The notes under the pieces were generated by a model. It searched no databases. It was not told the origin of the DNA and saw only the letters and a list, made by a program, of their open reading frames with translations. Positions 8,143 to 16,718 of a stretch of 64,000 bases of DNA are shown here, piece after piece. The stretch is taken from positions 636,995-700,994 of the forward strand of contig NZ_RQWN01000001.1 in the NCBI RefSeq assembly GCF_003977755.1, read 5' to 3'. The stretch's first letter is position 1, and each line of letters opens with the position of its first letter. Position numbers and translations under genes: made by a program. Source of the DNA: Haloterrigena salifodinae (GTDB taxonomy: Archaea; Halobacteriota; Halobacteria; Halobacteriales; Natrialbaceae).

Positions 8143-9900
8143 GTGATGACGATGTCCGCGGCCCCCGGAAGCCCGATCGTACAGGCGATATACGCGATCG
8201 CGGCCCTCAACAGTGTCGCCCTCGCCGGCGTGTTGTGGCGCCATCGCGATCGGCCCGGCGCGCGGCCGCTGCTCGGGACCGTCCTCGGGTCAGGACTGTG
8301 GACCGTCTGTGGGCTTGCTCTCATGCGGATCGATCCGGGCCCCCTCGCCCTCGCATTCCTTGCACTCCTGTTCCTCGGCGTGGGGGGCGGAACGATGGCG
8401 CTGCTCGTCTTCACGCTCGAGTACACCGGTCGAGAGGAACTGATCAGACCGCCGATTCTGGCCGCGCTGTCGATCGAACCGGTGCTGGTCGTCTTCACCG
8501 TGATCGCGAATCCGGGAAACCTCTTCTACGCCCTGAGCGACGGAACGGTCGTGTGGGGGCCCGCGTTCTGGATCCACACGGCGTACTCCTACGCCGTCCT
8601 CGCCGTCGTGACGGCGCTGATCGTCGAGTTTTTGGTTCGCTCGCGGTCGCTGTATCGCGGGCAGAGCGCGGCGCTGCTCGCCGGCGCGCTCGCGGCCTGG
8701 CTCGGGAACGCCGCCTACGTCTTCGGATCGATCGAGGTCGATACGACGCCGATCGGGTTCGCCGCCGCTGGGATCCTGTACGCGGTCGCGATCCTTCGCT
8801 ACCAACTGGTCGACGTCCTCCCGATCGCTCGCGATCGGGTGCTCGACACCGTCACCGACGCGGTCTTCGTCGTCGACGACGAGGACCGACTGATCGACGC
8901 CAATCCCGTCGGTCAGCGCCTGCTCGCGTGCGTCGACGGCTCGCCGATCGGGACCAGCGTCGACTCCCTGCTCGCCGACCGGCCCGCGTTGCGCGAGGAG
9001 GTCCGCGCGCTGACCGCGACTCGCGACCCCACGGAACGCGAACTCGCGGTCGGCGACGACTACTACCTCGTGCGAACGACGCCCATCGAGGACGGCCGCG
9101 ATCGCCACGCCGGCTGGCTGTTCGTCGCTCGCGAGATCACCGACCGGAAACGCCGCGAGGCGCGACTCGAGCGACAAAACGAGCGCTTAGCGGAGTTCGC
9201 GAACATCGTTTCTCACGACCTCCGCAATCCGCTGACGGTCGCCGGCGGCCACTTACAACTGGCCCGCGAGGCCGACGATCCGGACTCGCACCTCGACGAG
9301 GTCGAGCGGTCCCACGAGCGGATGGAGACGATCATCGAGGACGTCCTCGCGCTCGCCCGCGAGGGACGGGATGTAACGGATGCCGAACCCGTCGACCTCG
9401 CGACGCTCGCGGACCGCGCGTGGGCGAGCGTCGATACCGGCGACGCGACTCTCGCGATCGACTCGAGCGCGCCGATACTGGCCGATCTCGACAGGTTGCA
9501 GCGACTGCTCGAGAACCTGTTTCGCAATTCCCTCGAGCACGGTGCCGAGCGCGCGGACGGCGCCGGCCTCGAGGTCGCGGTAGGAACGCTCGGCGACGCC
9601 CGCGACCGAGCCGGCGCGGGGTTTTACGTCGCGGACGACGGTGTCGGAATCCCGTCGTCCCAGCGTGGTCAGGTCTTCAAGGGCGGCTACACGACCGACG
9701 AGGACGGAACCGGGTTCGGACTTGCGATCGTCGCCGAGATCGCGACGGCTCACGACTGGACCAGTGCCGTCGCGGAGAGCGACGCCGGCGGTGCCAGGTT
9801 CGAGTTCCGCGGCGTCGAACCAGCCGGCGACGCGACTCCCGCGGACGCCGAGATCGAATCGACCCAGTCACCGCTTAGGTCTGACCCGTCTCAACCCTGA
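8143..9900 (+). CDS. Seven-TM sensor histidine kinase with PAS domain
   Basis: The protein has 585 residues. Seven hydrophobic segments fill about 1-225 (7TM histidine-kinase sensor type). A PAS domain follows (DAVFVVDDEDRLIDANPVG, about 235-340), then HisKA with H-box IVSHDLRNPL (phospho-acceptor H358). The HATPase_c domain has N-box NLFRNSLEH, G1 DDGVGIP and G2 GTGFGLAIV. No response regulator is adjacent, so its target is unknown; orphan kinases are common in haloarchaea. A CTTTACG box at about 8118-8124 lies near a suitable promoter distance. Confidence 0.92.
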   Translation: MMTMSAAPGSPIVQAIYAIAALNSVALAGVLWRHRDRPGARPLLGTVLGSGLWTVCGLALMRIDPGPLALAFLALLFLGVGGGTMALLVFTLEYTGREELIRPPILAALSIEPVLVVFTVIANPGNLFYALSDGTVVWGPAFWIHTAYSYAVLAVVTALIVEFLVRSRSLYRGQSAALLAGALAAWLGNAAYVFGSIEVDTTPIGFAAAGILYAVAILRYQLVDVLPIARDRVLDTVTDAVFVVDDEDRLIDANPVGQRLLACVDGSPIGTSVDSLLADRPALREEVRALTATRDPTERELAVGDDYYLVRTTPIEDGRDRHAGWLFVAREITDRKRREARLERQNERLAEFANIVSHDLRNPLTVAGGHLQLAREADDPDSHLDEVERSHERMETIIEDVLALAREGRDVTDAEPVDLATLADRAWASVDTGDATLAIDSSAPILADLDRLQRLLENLFRNSLEHGAERADGAGLEVAVGTLGDARDRAGAGFYVADDGVGIPSSQRGQVFKGGYTTDEDGTGFGLAIVAEIATAHDWTSAVAESDAGGARFEFRGVEPAGDATPADAEIESTQSPLRSDPSQP

Positions 9901-9944
9901 GCCGCTCGCCGAGTCGGCGAGCGGTCCGAACGCGAGCACTGCCC

Positions 9945-11075
9945 TCATTCGTCCCGCGTGCCACCGCCCAGGTAGTACCGGATCCGATCCCGGCTCGACT
10001 CGGCCACCTTCACGAACTCGACGACGCGCTCGCCGTCCGCGCGGCGGTCCGACTCGAGGTCGACCGTCAGCGACTGGTCGTGCAGGTGGTCGAGGAGCGC
10101 GCCGATCGTCTCCGGATCGCCCCTGACCGTGTGTCGCTCGCCGATCGTCTCGCCGGCTTCGACGGCCCGAATGGCTGAGACCATCGGCCGGAGGATCGAC
10201 TCGCCGAGGTCGTGGGCCCGTTCCTCGAGTCGGTCGTCGTCCGCGTCGGACTCGGCCGCCTGAAACGCGTCCCGGACGATCCGCGAAAAGACGAAGTCGC
10301 GGCCGTGATCGAAGGGCAGCGAGAACGCGTAGGCGAGTTCCTCGTGGTGTTGCGTCTCCGTCGTGTACTTGACCAAGCGCTCCCCGTCCGCCGACTTCAG
10401 GACGACCCCTTCCCGGCCAGCCGCGTCGAGTTCCTCGATCGCCGCTCGAGTCGGTCCAACGGCGTCGGCGGGCGCCGCCCGTCCGAAGAGTCTCGGCTGG
10501 GTGAACCCGTACTCCTCGCAGAGCCGTCGCCGGCCGTCGACGGCGAGCGGCGTCCCGGTCTCGCGATCGCGGACGTCGAAGACCAGGAACTCGTGGGTGT
10601 CGATCCCCTCGTAGTCGTGGGTCGAGTAGGGCGTCTCTGGGCCGACAAGTTCGGCGCAGAGGGTCTTCTCTGGGTGGGTCGCGAAGAACTCCTCGAGCGG
10701 GAGGCAATCGCGGGCCCGCCCCGTCGTGTACGGACAGACGTAGCCGCTTCTGGTGAAGGCGAGGGGCTCGCCGTCGACGGCCGCGATGCGAACGTTGAAG
10801 CCGTCGAGTTTCTCCTCGATGACGACGGTCTCACCGTCTTCGAAAAACGACGGAACTCCGGGGTCGAGAACGAGAATCCGAGGGATGCTCGGATAGCCGC
10901 GAACGATGGCCTCCGTCTCCTCGACGATGACCGTCCCTCGCTCGACCCCGTGGCGAGCGGCCGTGAGGACGTGGTGGGTCCGTCCTGCCGTCGACCGTTC
11001 CTCGACGTGCTCGAAGAGGTCCTCGGGCGTCTCCGCGGTCGCCCCGAGCCGCTCGAGGTACTCGTCACGATCCAT
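9945..11075 (-). CDS. RNA ligase, archaeal Rnl3-like family
   Basis: The protein has 376 residues. The nucleotidyltransferase motif I is EEKLDGFNVR with the AMP-accepting Lys near residue 89. Later motifs include AELVG, EFLVFDVRD, REGVVLKS and LVKYTT, the usual order of adenylation motifs in ATP-dependent RNA ligases. The C-terminal helical domain fits the Methanothermobacter-type ligase. It is divergent from the PIN-like gene at 11208, a pairing known in many archaea. The start is ATG at 11075; the longer open frame upstream covers the divergent promoter. Confidence 0.9.
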   Translation of the reverse strand: MDRDEYLERLGATAETPEDLFEHVEERSTAGRTHHVLTAARHGVERGTVIVEETEAIVRGYPSIPRILVLDPGVPSFFEDGETVVIEEKLDGFNVRIAAVDGEPLAFTRSGYVCPYTTGRARDCLPLEEFFATHPEKTLCAELVGPETPYSTHDYEGIDTHEFLVFDVRDRETGTPLAVDGRRRLCEEYGFTQPRLFGRAAPADAVGPTRAAIEELDAAGREGVVLKSADGERLVKYTTETQHHEELAYAFSLPFDHGRDFVFSRIVRDAFQAAESDADDDRLEERAHDLGESILRPMVSAIRAVEAGETIGERHTVRGDPETIGALLDHLHDQSLTVDLESDRRADGERVVEFVKVAESSRDRIRYYLGGGTRDE

Positions 11076-11207
11076 GCGTTGTTTGTCACCATACCTCGTG
11101 AAAAACACCCGGTCGGCCAGCGGACGCCGATCCGCAGGCCGTCCGACCGCGTTCGATCGATCGAACGTGGGGGGAGACCTTTGTAGCGCACCGTCGAACT
11201 GTCGACT

Positions 11208-11894
11208 ATGTCTGGCGAACTGCCGCGCCAACGGTTCGTTCTCGACACGTCGCTGTTCATCACCGAGGAGATCCGTCGGGGCGACGAATCGCTCGAGTCG
11301 GCCGTCATCCGCCTGTTCGACCTCATCGCGACCGCGCGACTCGAGCTCAACATCTCCTGTTACGTGCCGCCGTCGATCCACGACGAACTCGCGACGATGT
11401 TACGCGAGCGCGACGTCGACGAAACAGTATTCTCGCGGCTCGACACGTGGGTCGTCCGCAAGAGCCCCGATCGGTACGGCGTGACGATTCCGGCCAACAT
11501 CGTCTACAACTTCATCGACGAGATGAGCGATCGGGTCGACCGCGGCCTCCGCGTCTCCGAACAGGCGATCCGCGAGGTCGAACAGCTCGATCCCGACGCG
11601 CTCGCGAGCGATCCGACCGACGACGGGCGCGAGGAGTACATGACCGACGCCGATCGGATCCTCTCGAACATGCGCGATAAGTACCGAGGGGCGCTCCGAC
11701 AGGGCGTGCTCGACTCTCGCGAGGACTTCGACCTGCTGATCCTCGCCCGCGAACTCGACGCCGGCGTGGTCACCGAGGATCGGGGCATCATCTCCTGGGC
11801 CGACGAGTTCGGTCTTCGGTACGTTCGCGGCGGGCAGTTCCCGACGCTCCTCGAGGAGTACCTTCGAGCGGCCGGCCTCGAGGACGAGTCGTAA
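11208..11894 (+). CDS. RNA ligase partner / RNA-free RNase P family protein (HARP, UPF0278)
   Basis: The protein has 228 residues. The PIN-like metallonuclease fold begins [10 protein letters not shown] (first acidic metal ligand D13) and ends with [34 protein letters not shown], the clustered Asp residues of the active site. A helical insert with many Arg/Asp residues lies in the middle. The family was first named RNA ligase partner and later shown, for the Aquifex homologue, to be protein-only RNase P (HARP). In archaea that also carry RNA-based RNase P its in vivo role is unsettled. It is divergent from the RNA ligase across 132 bp. Confidence 0.9.
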   Translation: MSGELPRQRFVLDTSLFITEEIRRGDESLESAVIRLFDLIATARLELNISCYVPPSIHDELATMLRERDVDETVFSRLDTWVVRKSPDRYGVTIPANIVYNFIDEMSDRVDRGLRVSEQAIREVEQLDPDALASDPTDDGREEYMTDADRILSNMRDKYRGALRQGVLDSREDFDLLILARELDAGVVTEDRGIISWADEFGLRYVRGGQFPTLLEEYLRAAGLEDES

Positions 11895-12011
11895 TTGCGG
11901 TCCCCGCACTATCCGCTCCTCGACTGACAGTCACAGTCGCGCCGCTATCGGTGGACCGTGCTGCGATAAAAAGTCGGGATTGACTGGCTCGTCGCTATCG
12001 CGGCCGGCGAC

Positions 12012-12614
12012 TTACTCGAAGTGATTGAGGCAGGTCTGGTACTCTTCTTCGGCCTTCTCCCAGTTGACGACATCGAAGAAGGCGTCGATGAACTCGCCAC
12101 GGTCCGGACCGTAGTCGTAGTAGTAGGAGTGTTCCCAGACGTCCAGCGCGAGCACGGGATGGGCGCCCCAGAGCGCGCCCTGGTCGTGCTTGTCGACCGC
12201 GATGTTGCGCAGCTGCTTGGCGACCGGGTCGTAGACGAGCAGCGCCCAGCCACCGGCGGCGCCGGCGGCCTTCTGGAACTCGCCCTTCCAGCCCTCGTAG
12301 GAGCCGAAGTCCTCCTCGATGCGGTCGGCGAGGTCGCCCTCGGGCTCGCCGCCGCCGTTGGGGGACATGTTCTCCCAGAACAGCGTGTGGAGATAGTGGC
12401 CACAGCCGTTGTGGGTGACGTCCTTGAGCGCCCCGGGCGTCGAACTGTAGTCGCCCGATTCGCGGTTCTCCTCGAGGGTTTCCTCGGCCGAGTTCAGGCC
12501 GTTCACGTAGCCCTGGTGGTGGGTGTCGTGGTGCCAGGTCAGGACCTGCTCGGAAAGTGCCGGTTCAAGCGCGTCGTAGTCGTACGGAAGTGGTGGAAGT
12601 TCGTGGTCAGTCAT
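12012..12614 (-). CDS. sod: Superoxide dismutase (Fe/Mn family)
   Basis: The protein has 200 residues, the normal length. Metal ligands are visible as H28 (in WHHDTHH), H76 (GHYLHTLFW), D158 and H162 (DVWEHSYYYDY). Mn is the usual metal in haloarchaeal enzymes. It dismutates superoxide in the cytoplasm. The rare surface Lys residues and high acid content fit salt adaptation. A GCTTAAC box at about 12652-12658 on the minus strand indicates its own promoter with a short leader. Confidence 0.97.
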   Translation of the reverse strand: MTDHELPPLPYDYDALEPALSEQVLTWHHDTHHQGYVNGLNSAEETLEENRESGDYSSTPGALKDVTHNGCGHYLHTLFWENMSPNGGGEPEGDLADRIEEDFGSYEGWKGEFQKAAGAAGGWALLVYDPVAKQLRNIAVDKHDQGALWGAHPVLALDVWEHSYYYDYGPDRGEFIDAFFDVVNWEKAEEEYQTCLNHFE

Positions 12615-12783
12615 TGGCGCTCACCTACAGTTTGTATCTGCATCTCGCGTGTTAAGCTTTGAGGAAAGAAATGCTACCACGGAGCACAACCCGATGCCCG
12701 CTCGCGATTTGAACACCAAACGCCGAGCTATCGAGGCGCGCACTCCCCAGTTCGTCGCCCCTCGTCCGGCTGTCGTCAGTCCC

Positions 12784-13194
12784 TCAGACGAGTTCCTTGT
12801 GACGGGCGTGCTCGAGCCACTCCTCGAGGGACGGCTGGTTCCAGTAGCGGACCATCTCGCTGCGATGGTCGTGTTCGAGAACGCCCGCATCCTCGAGTTT
12901 CGGCAGGTGCGTATGCTGGAGGTCCATGCGAACCTGTTGGCGACGGCCCTCGAGAGCGCCGTCAGCGTCGGCGTCGGTCCGGTCGTCCGTCTCGCGGTCC
13001 GCGTTCGACTCGAGATACTGGTGCGTGACGACGGCATCCGTCAGTTCGTCCATCGTCGCGACGCCGTCGGGCTGGTCGTAGAGATGGTACAACGTGTATC
13101 GGCGACGACGGTTCGAAAGTAGTTCAAAGATGAGATCCAGCGACGGCGTCACCTGAGCCATGAGCTCCGTCGACTCTCCCTCTGTTTCACGCAT
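12784..13194 (-). CDS. Small winged-helix regulator (haloarchaeal DUF7344-like)
   Basis: The protein has 136 residues. The core LIFELLSNRRRRYTLYHLYDQPDGVATMDELTDAVV and then RMDLQHTHLPKLEDAGVLEHDHRSEMVRYW is the recurrent haloarchaeal wHTH pattern in which FELLSNxRRRxxLxxL opens the fold and HxHLPKLxxxGxxxxD forms the recognition helix and wing. A DNA-binding regulator is likely; its targets are unknown. A short acidic insert (about 63-85) separates the two halves. The family number is from memory. Confidence 0.85.
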   Translation of the reverse strand: MRETEGESTELMAQVTPSLDLIFELLSNRRRRYTLYHLYDQPDGVATMDELTDAVVTHQYLESNADRETDDRTDADADGALEGRRQQVRMDLQHTHLPKLEDAGVLEHDHRSEMVRYWNQPSLEEWLEHARHKELV

Positions 13195-13413
13195 CCACGA
13201 ACCACCTACCGTGTGTTACCATTCGAAACCACCACCAGCCTCTACTGCAGCCGTCACATTAGATGTTACGTCTACCTAGAAAAATACATGTACTCGGGCC
13301 TGAGTCATATCGGCGGTAAAACGGCGATACAGGGGCGCTCGAGCGAGTTCAGCCGAAGCTCGAAATGAGAAACTCTCGATGAAAACGACGAACGGACGAT
13401 CGCGGTGATCGCG

Positions 13414-13878
13414 TTACTCGTAGAGCCACTCGGCGTCGTGCTGATCGTAGTCGATCAGCTCGTCGTCGTCGAAGTGGATCGCGATCTCGCGTTCGTTGGC
13501 GCCCTCGTCCTCGTGGTCGGCAGCGTGGACGACGTTCCGACCGAGATCGAGCGCGTAGTCGCCCCGGATCGTTCCGGGTTCGGCCTCGAGGGGGTCGGTC
13601 TCACCGATCATCTGGCGGACCTGACGCGTCGCGTCCTGGCCCTCCCAGACCATCGGGACGACCGGTCCCGAGGTGATGAAGTCCACGAGGTCGTCGTAGA
13701 ACGGTTTGTCCTCGTGTTCACCGTAGTGTTCTTCGGCCCGTTCGCGGGGCATGTTCTCGACCTTGATCCCGACGAGCTTGAGCCCGCGGTCCTCGAGTCG
13801 GGAGACGACTTCGCCCACGAGCCCACGCGCGAAGGCGTCGGGCTTGACCATCACGAAGGTTCGCTCGCGGTCACTCAT
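13414..13878 (-). CDS. ndk: Nucleoside diphosphate kinase
   Basis: The protein has 154 residues. It starts ERTFVMVKPDAF (P-loop-independent NDK signature) and has the active-site histidine in NVVHAAD (H118). It transfers phosphate from ATP to other NDPs. The start ATG overlaps the L24e stop by one base, so it is the last gene of the L7Ae-S28e-L24e-Ndk operon. The gene order is conserved in haloarchaea. Confidence 0.97.
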   Translation of the reverse strand: MSDRERTFVMVKPDAFARGLVGEVVSRLEDRGLKLVGIKVENMPRERAEEHYGEHEDKPFYDDLVDFITSGPVVPMVWEGQDATRQVRQMIGETDPLEAEPGTIRGDYALDLGRNVVHAADHEDEGANEREIAIHFDDDELIDYDQHDAEWLYE

Positions 13879-14243
13879 TAGGCCTCACTCTCCTCGGCCT
13901 CGGCTTCCTCGGTCTCGTCGACCGCTTCGTCGCCGGCGGACACGTCGTCTTCATCTTCGTCGACGGCGTCCGCTTCGGTCTCGAGATCCTCGTCTTCGCC
14001 GGCTTCGACCTGCTCGGTCTGGTCGGCGTCCTCGTCGGCGACCGTCTCGGCCTGGGTGGGGCCCTTGCCGCGGCGGCCTTCCTCGGTCCACTCGAGATCG
14101 CGAGGTTCGCGACCGAGCTTGTAGTTCTTCTCGGCCTTCGAGTCGACGAAGTGGAGCACGCTGCCGTCGTTCTTGACGTACATGATGCCCGTGCCGGGCT
14201 CGATCTCTTCGCCCGTGTAGTCGCACGTTCGTTTCTCGACCAT
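13878..14243 (-). CDS. Ribosomal protein L24e with long acidic tail
   Basis: The protein has 121 residues, about twice the normal L24e length. Residues 1-62 are the L24e core ([21 protein letters not shown], then [10 protein letters not shown]), but of the usual four zinc cysteines only one is present. Residues 63-121 are an almost purely Glu/Asp/Ala tail. The tail should be disordered at moderate salt. It sits between S28e and Ndk. Confidence 0.93.
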   Translation of the reverse strand: MVEKRTCDYTGEEIEPGTGIMYVKNDGSVLHFVDSKAEKNYKLGREPRDLEWTEEGRRGKGPTQAETVADEDADQTEQVEAGEDEDLETEADAVDEDEDDVSAGDEAVDETEEAEAEESEA

Positions 14244-14246
14244 TGG

Positions 14247-14471
14247 TTATTGTCCTCCGATGGAGTCCGCCTCGCGGGCGGTCTCGCGAAGTTGGAGTAC
14301 GTCCCCTTCGCGGACCGGCCCGAGGCAGTTCCGGGTGATGATACGTCCCTGGTTCTCGCCCTCCTGAATACGGCATTTGACCTGCATGGCCTCGCCGTGC
14401 ATGCCGGTCTTGCCGACGATCTCGATGACCTCGGCGGGCGTGGATCCAGTTTCTTCCTCTTCAGCACTCAT
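14247..14471 (-). CDS. Ribosomal protein S28e
   Basis: The protein has 74 residues with the S28e pattern [24 protein letters not shown] and ending RGDVLxL-like [15 protein letters not shown]. It is a small-subunit protein binding near the mRNA exit. It lies 11 nt downstream of L7Ae and 3 nt upstream of L24e. Confidence 0.97.
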   Translation of the reverse strand: MSAEEEETGSTPAEVIEIVGKTGMHGEAMQVKCRIQEGENQGRIITRNCLGPVREGDVLQLRETAREADSIGGQ

Positions 14472-14482
14472 CTCTGATCACC

Positions 14483-14845
14483 TCAGTCGAGGTCCTCGAC
14501 CTTGTCGGCGATATCTTCGACGTCGTCGGAGGCCTCGCCGGCGTCGACGATCGCTGCGGCGGCCGAGCCGACCTCGAGGCCGGCTGCGTGGCCGACGTCG
14601 TCCTGAGTCTCGACGAAGACGACGGGGATGCCCTTCTCCTCGGCGAGGTCGGGCAGGTGCATGACGATCTCTTCGGGGGAGACGTCCTCGGCGACGTAGA
14701 CGAGCTCGGCGTTGCCGCGCTCGATCGCCTTCGTGGTTTCGTTCGTTCCTTTCTTTACGCGTCCGGTGTCTCGTGCGACCTCGAGGGCCTCGAGGGCGTC
14801 CTCTGCGAGGTCGGCTGGGATGTCGGTGTTGACGTAGACTGACAT
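14483..14845 (-). CDS. rpl7ae: Ribosomal protein L7Ae
   Basis: The protein has 120 residues. The core [29 protein letters not shown] is the L7Ae/L30e k-turn-binding signature. Besides its ribosomal role, the archaeal protein is part of box C/D and H/ACA RNPs and RNase P. The start is ATG at 14845; the longer frame upstream lies in the leader. In other archaea L7Ae represses its own mRNA through a leader k-turn, which makes the long structured leader here notable. Confidence 0.97.
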   Translation of the reverse strand: MSVYVNTDIPADLAEDALEALEVARDTGRVKKGTNETTKAIERGNAELVYVAEDVSPEEIVMHLPDLAEEKGIPVVFVETQDDVGHAAGLEVGSAAAAIVDAGEASDDVEDIADKVEDLD

Positions 14846-15005
14846 TGGTTGTTCACCTCTCCTACACGTGGGCTCGCGCTCCCCTGCCATTCGGGGCACT
14901 GGGCACCCCTGGCCGAAGTAGCTTCGGCGGAAGTCCTGTGAGGCTAGGAGCATCATCAACCCCGCGTAGGGTGTACTACGTCTGTAGCGTTGCCCCCCTT
15001 AAAAG
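14846..15005 (-). promoter_or_regulatory. Promoter and structured leader of the L7Ae operon
   Basis: CTTTTAAG at 14998-15005 is a good TATA box. Transcription should begin near 14974, leaving a leader of about 130 nt, long for a haloarchaeon. It contains a perfect 7-bp hairpin (14912-14928) and a G-run at 14893-14896 that can pair with C-runs on either side (14881-14884 or 14906-14909), giving mutually exclusive helices. A TGATGA box C-like motif sits near its 5' end. Regulation by L7Ae is inference. Confidence 0.5.
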
Positions 15006-15086
15006 CGTGTTCAAACGACCGGAGCCGTGCGACGCGTCCGCACAGAGTAATGATAGTGTTTTGACTAGTACGCTACGGGCGGTGTC

Positions 15087-15473
15087 TCAGGCCGTTCCCG
15101 CGAGGGCCTCGATCTCCGAAGCCAGCTTGCGGCGCAATCGCTCGGCCGCCTCGTCGTCGTAGTCGGTGTGGTACTCCTTCGCCACGCCGTGTTCCGCGAG
15201 CATGTAGTGGCGGTCGGGCGCGACATCGTGGCGATCGAGACACTGTTTCGTACACTCGAGCGGGCAGCCGTCGATCGCGACGATTGGCCGGCCCGAGGTC
15301 GCGGTGTCGACCAGCGGCGCCACGCCGCCGCCGACGCCGGCGATACAGGACATCTCGGCGACGCCGTCCCGGTCGAGGGAGACGGCCAGATCGTTCGCCA
15401 GTTGTGCGGCGCTCGAGCACCCCGAACAGGAGTAGACCAGCGGGAGCTCGTCGTATTCGGTCTCGTCGCTCAT
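15087..15473 (-). CDS. DGC-domain putative zinc-binding protein
   Basis: The protein has 128 residues. It has YSCSGCS near residue 14, SCIAGVGGG in the middle and the family-defining DGCPLECTKQC (hence DGC). The clustered cysteines suggest zinc or a thiol chemistry role. The biochemical function of the family is unproven. I chose ATG at 15473 because the preceding residues lack similarity to the domain. The gene is divergent from the sulfite-oxidase-fold gene with only 34 bp between start codons. Confidence 0.88.
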   Translation of the reverse strand: MSDETEYDELPLVYSCSGCSSAAQLANDLAVSLDRDGVAEMSCIAGVGGGVAPLVDTATSGRPIVAIDGCPLECTKQCLDRHDVAPDRHYMLAEHGVAKEYHTDYDDEAAERLRRKLASEIEALAGTA

Positions 15474-15507
15474 CTCAGCCGCTCGTTTCCGGCGAGCGCT
15501 CGAGAAG

Positions 15508-16065
15508 GTGGTCCCGCACATGTGCGCCCCGACAGGTTTCTCGCTCGGCGGCGTATCGACTCTCGTGACAGATCTCAGACCGCACCCGGTCCCGGACGCG
15601 GTCGACGCCGAGGCCTGGATGCTTCGCGTGACCGGCGCTGTCGACCGATCGCTTCGCCTCTCCGCGGCGGCCCTCGAGTCGTTCCCCCTCGAGACAGTGA
15701 CCGACGACTTCGCCTGCGCCGAGGGGTGGGTCGCCGACGGGCTCGCGTGGCGCGGGATTCGCGTCGGGGATCTCCTCGAGCGCGCCGGGCCGTCGGCCGA
15801 GGCCGAGCACGCCCTCGTCCGCGCGATGGACGACGACTACGCCTGTTCGTTCCCGCTCGAGACCCTCTCGGACGCGCTGCTCGCGGTCGAACTCGACGGG
15901 GAGCCACTGCCGGTCGAACACGGCGGGCCGGCCCGACTCGTTCCGACCGACCCCGACCGCGATTGCTGGGAGAGCCTGAAGTGGGTCTCGGAAATTCGCG
16001 TCTGCGAAACGCCGTTTCCGGACGCCGACACCGCGAAGGAGACCGCGCTGTCCCGGCTCGAGTAG
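15508..16065 (+). CDS. Molybdopterin-binding oxidoreductase domain protein (sulfite oxidase fold)
   Basis: The protein has 185 residues. It has a compact molybdopterin-oxidoreductase domain: WMLRVTGAVDRSLRLS at the start, CAEGWVADGLAWRGIRVGDLLE (the conserved Cys that would ligate Mo), YACSFPLETLSDALLAVELDGEPLPVEHGGPARLVPTD, and KWVSEIRV. It is shorter than full sulfite oxidase and has no dimerisation domain or Tat leader, so it should be cytoplasmic. The start could be 15508 or 15523. The electron donor is unknown. MoaA for cofactor synthesis is encoded at 41 kb. Confidence 0.85.
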   Translation: MVPHMCAPTGFSLGGVSTLVTDLRPHPVPDAVDAEAWMLRVTGAVDRSLRLSAAALESFPLETVTDDFACAEGWVADGLAWRGIRVGDLLERAGPSAEAEHALVRAMDDDYACSFPLETLSDALLAVELDGEPLPVEHGGPARLVPTDPDRDCWESLKWVSEIRVCETPFPDADTAKETALSRLE

Positions 16066-16206
16066 GACGGCTCGTCCTTCTCGCTCGTCCGATCGCCGGA
16101 TCGAGGACAGACCGACCGTTCGGACCGCGGCCGATGGTAGCGACAAATATCCTCGACGTGACCTCCATTTACGTGATTATATGCTAACAATACATGCACT
16201 GTAGGC

Positions 16207-16599
16207 ATGACTTCGATAGAAAAGATTACTTTCGCTTGTAATTCACCGGATCGACTCGCGACGTTCTGGGAACGGGCGCTCGAGCGCGACCGGGTCCCAC
16301 TCCCCGCTGAACCACCCGACGAGACGGACGATCCGGACCACGTTCTCCTCGCGGCTCCCGACGATCGATCGCTGCCACTCCTGTTCAAGCGACTGCCGAA
16401 GGGATCCACCGAGGATATCCCCATTCACCTCGATTTGGCGACCGAAGAGAAGGCGGCTACGGTCGAACGCCTCGAGGAACTCGGCGCGAGCGCAGTCGAG
16501 ACGAAACGCGAGCGATTTGCCGATCAGACCGAGGAGTGGACCGTGATGGAGGATCCGGAGGGGAACGGCTTCTGCGTCTGCGACCGAGCGCCCCGATGA
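16207..16599 (+). CDS. VOC (glyoxalase/dioxygenase superfamily) protein
   Basis: The protein has 130 residues. One VOC unit: KITFACNSPDRLATFWERALE at the start, IHLDLATEEKAATVERLEELGASAV in the second half, and WTVMEDPEGNGFCVCD at the end, with His and Glu in metal positions. It probably acts as a dimer. The substrate is unknown. The 5' part uses more AT-rich codons than its neighbours. A GATTATATG box at about 16174-16182 lies about 25 bp before the start. Confidence 0.87.
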   Translation: MTSIEKITFACNSPDRLATFWERALERDRVPLPAEPPDETDDPDHVLLAAPDDRSLPLLFKRLPKGSTEDIPIHLDLATEEKAATVERLEELGASAVETKRERFADQTEEWTVMEDPEGNGFCVCDRAPR

Positions 16600-16718
16600 G
16601 AGTCACCGGTAGGCGCGTTTGGCTCCTCGAGTCGCTGCTCAGTCGAGTGCGATAGTGGACGTACCGTTCTACCTATGGGAAAATTGACTTTCGAAACGTC
16701 AACGGTCGACGACCGACG

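Noticed and set aside
12621-13037. 138-codon Arg/Ser/Thr-rich frame overlapping the wHTH gene
   Set aside because: It is a shadow of the 12784-13194 gene and has no domain.
14945-14956. TGATGA as a true box C of a box C/D k-turn in the L7Ae leader
   Set aside because: No CTGA partner with a proper stem could be placed; left only as a hint in the leader entry.
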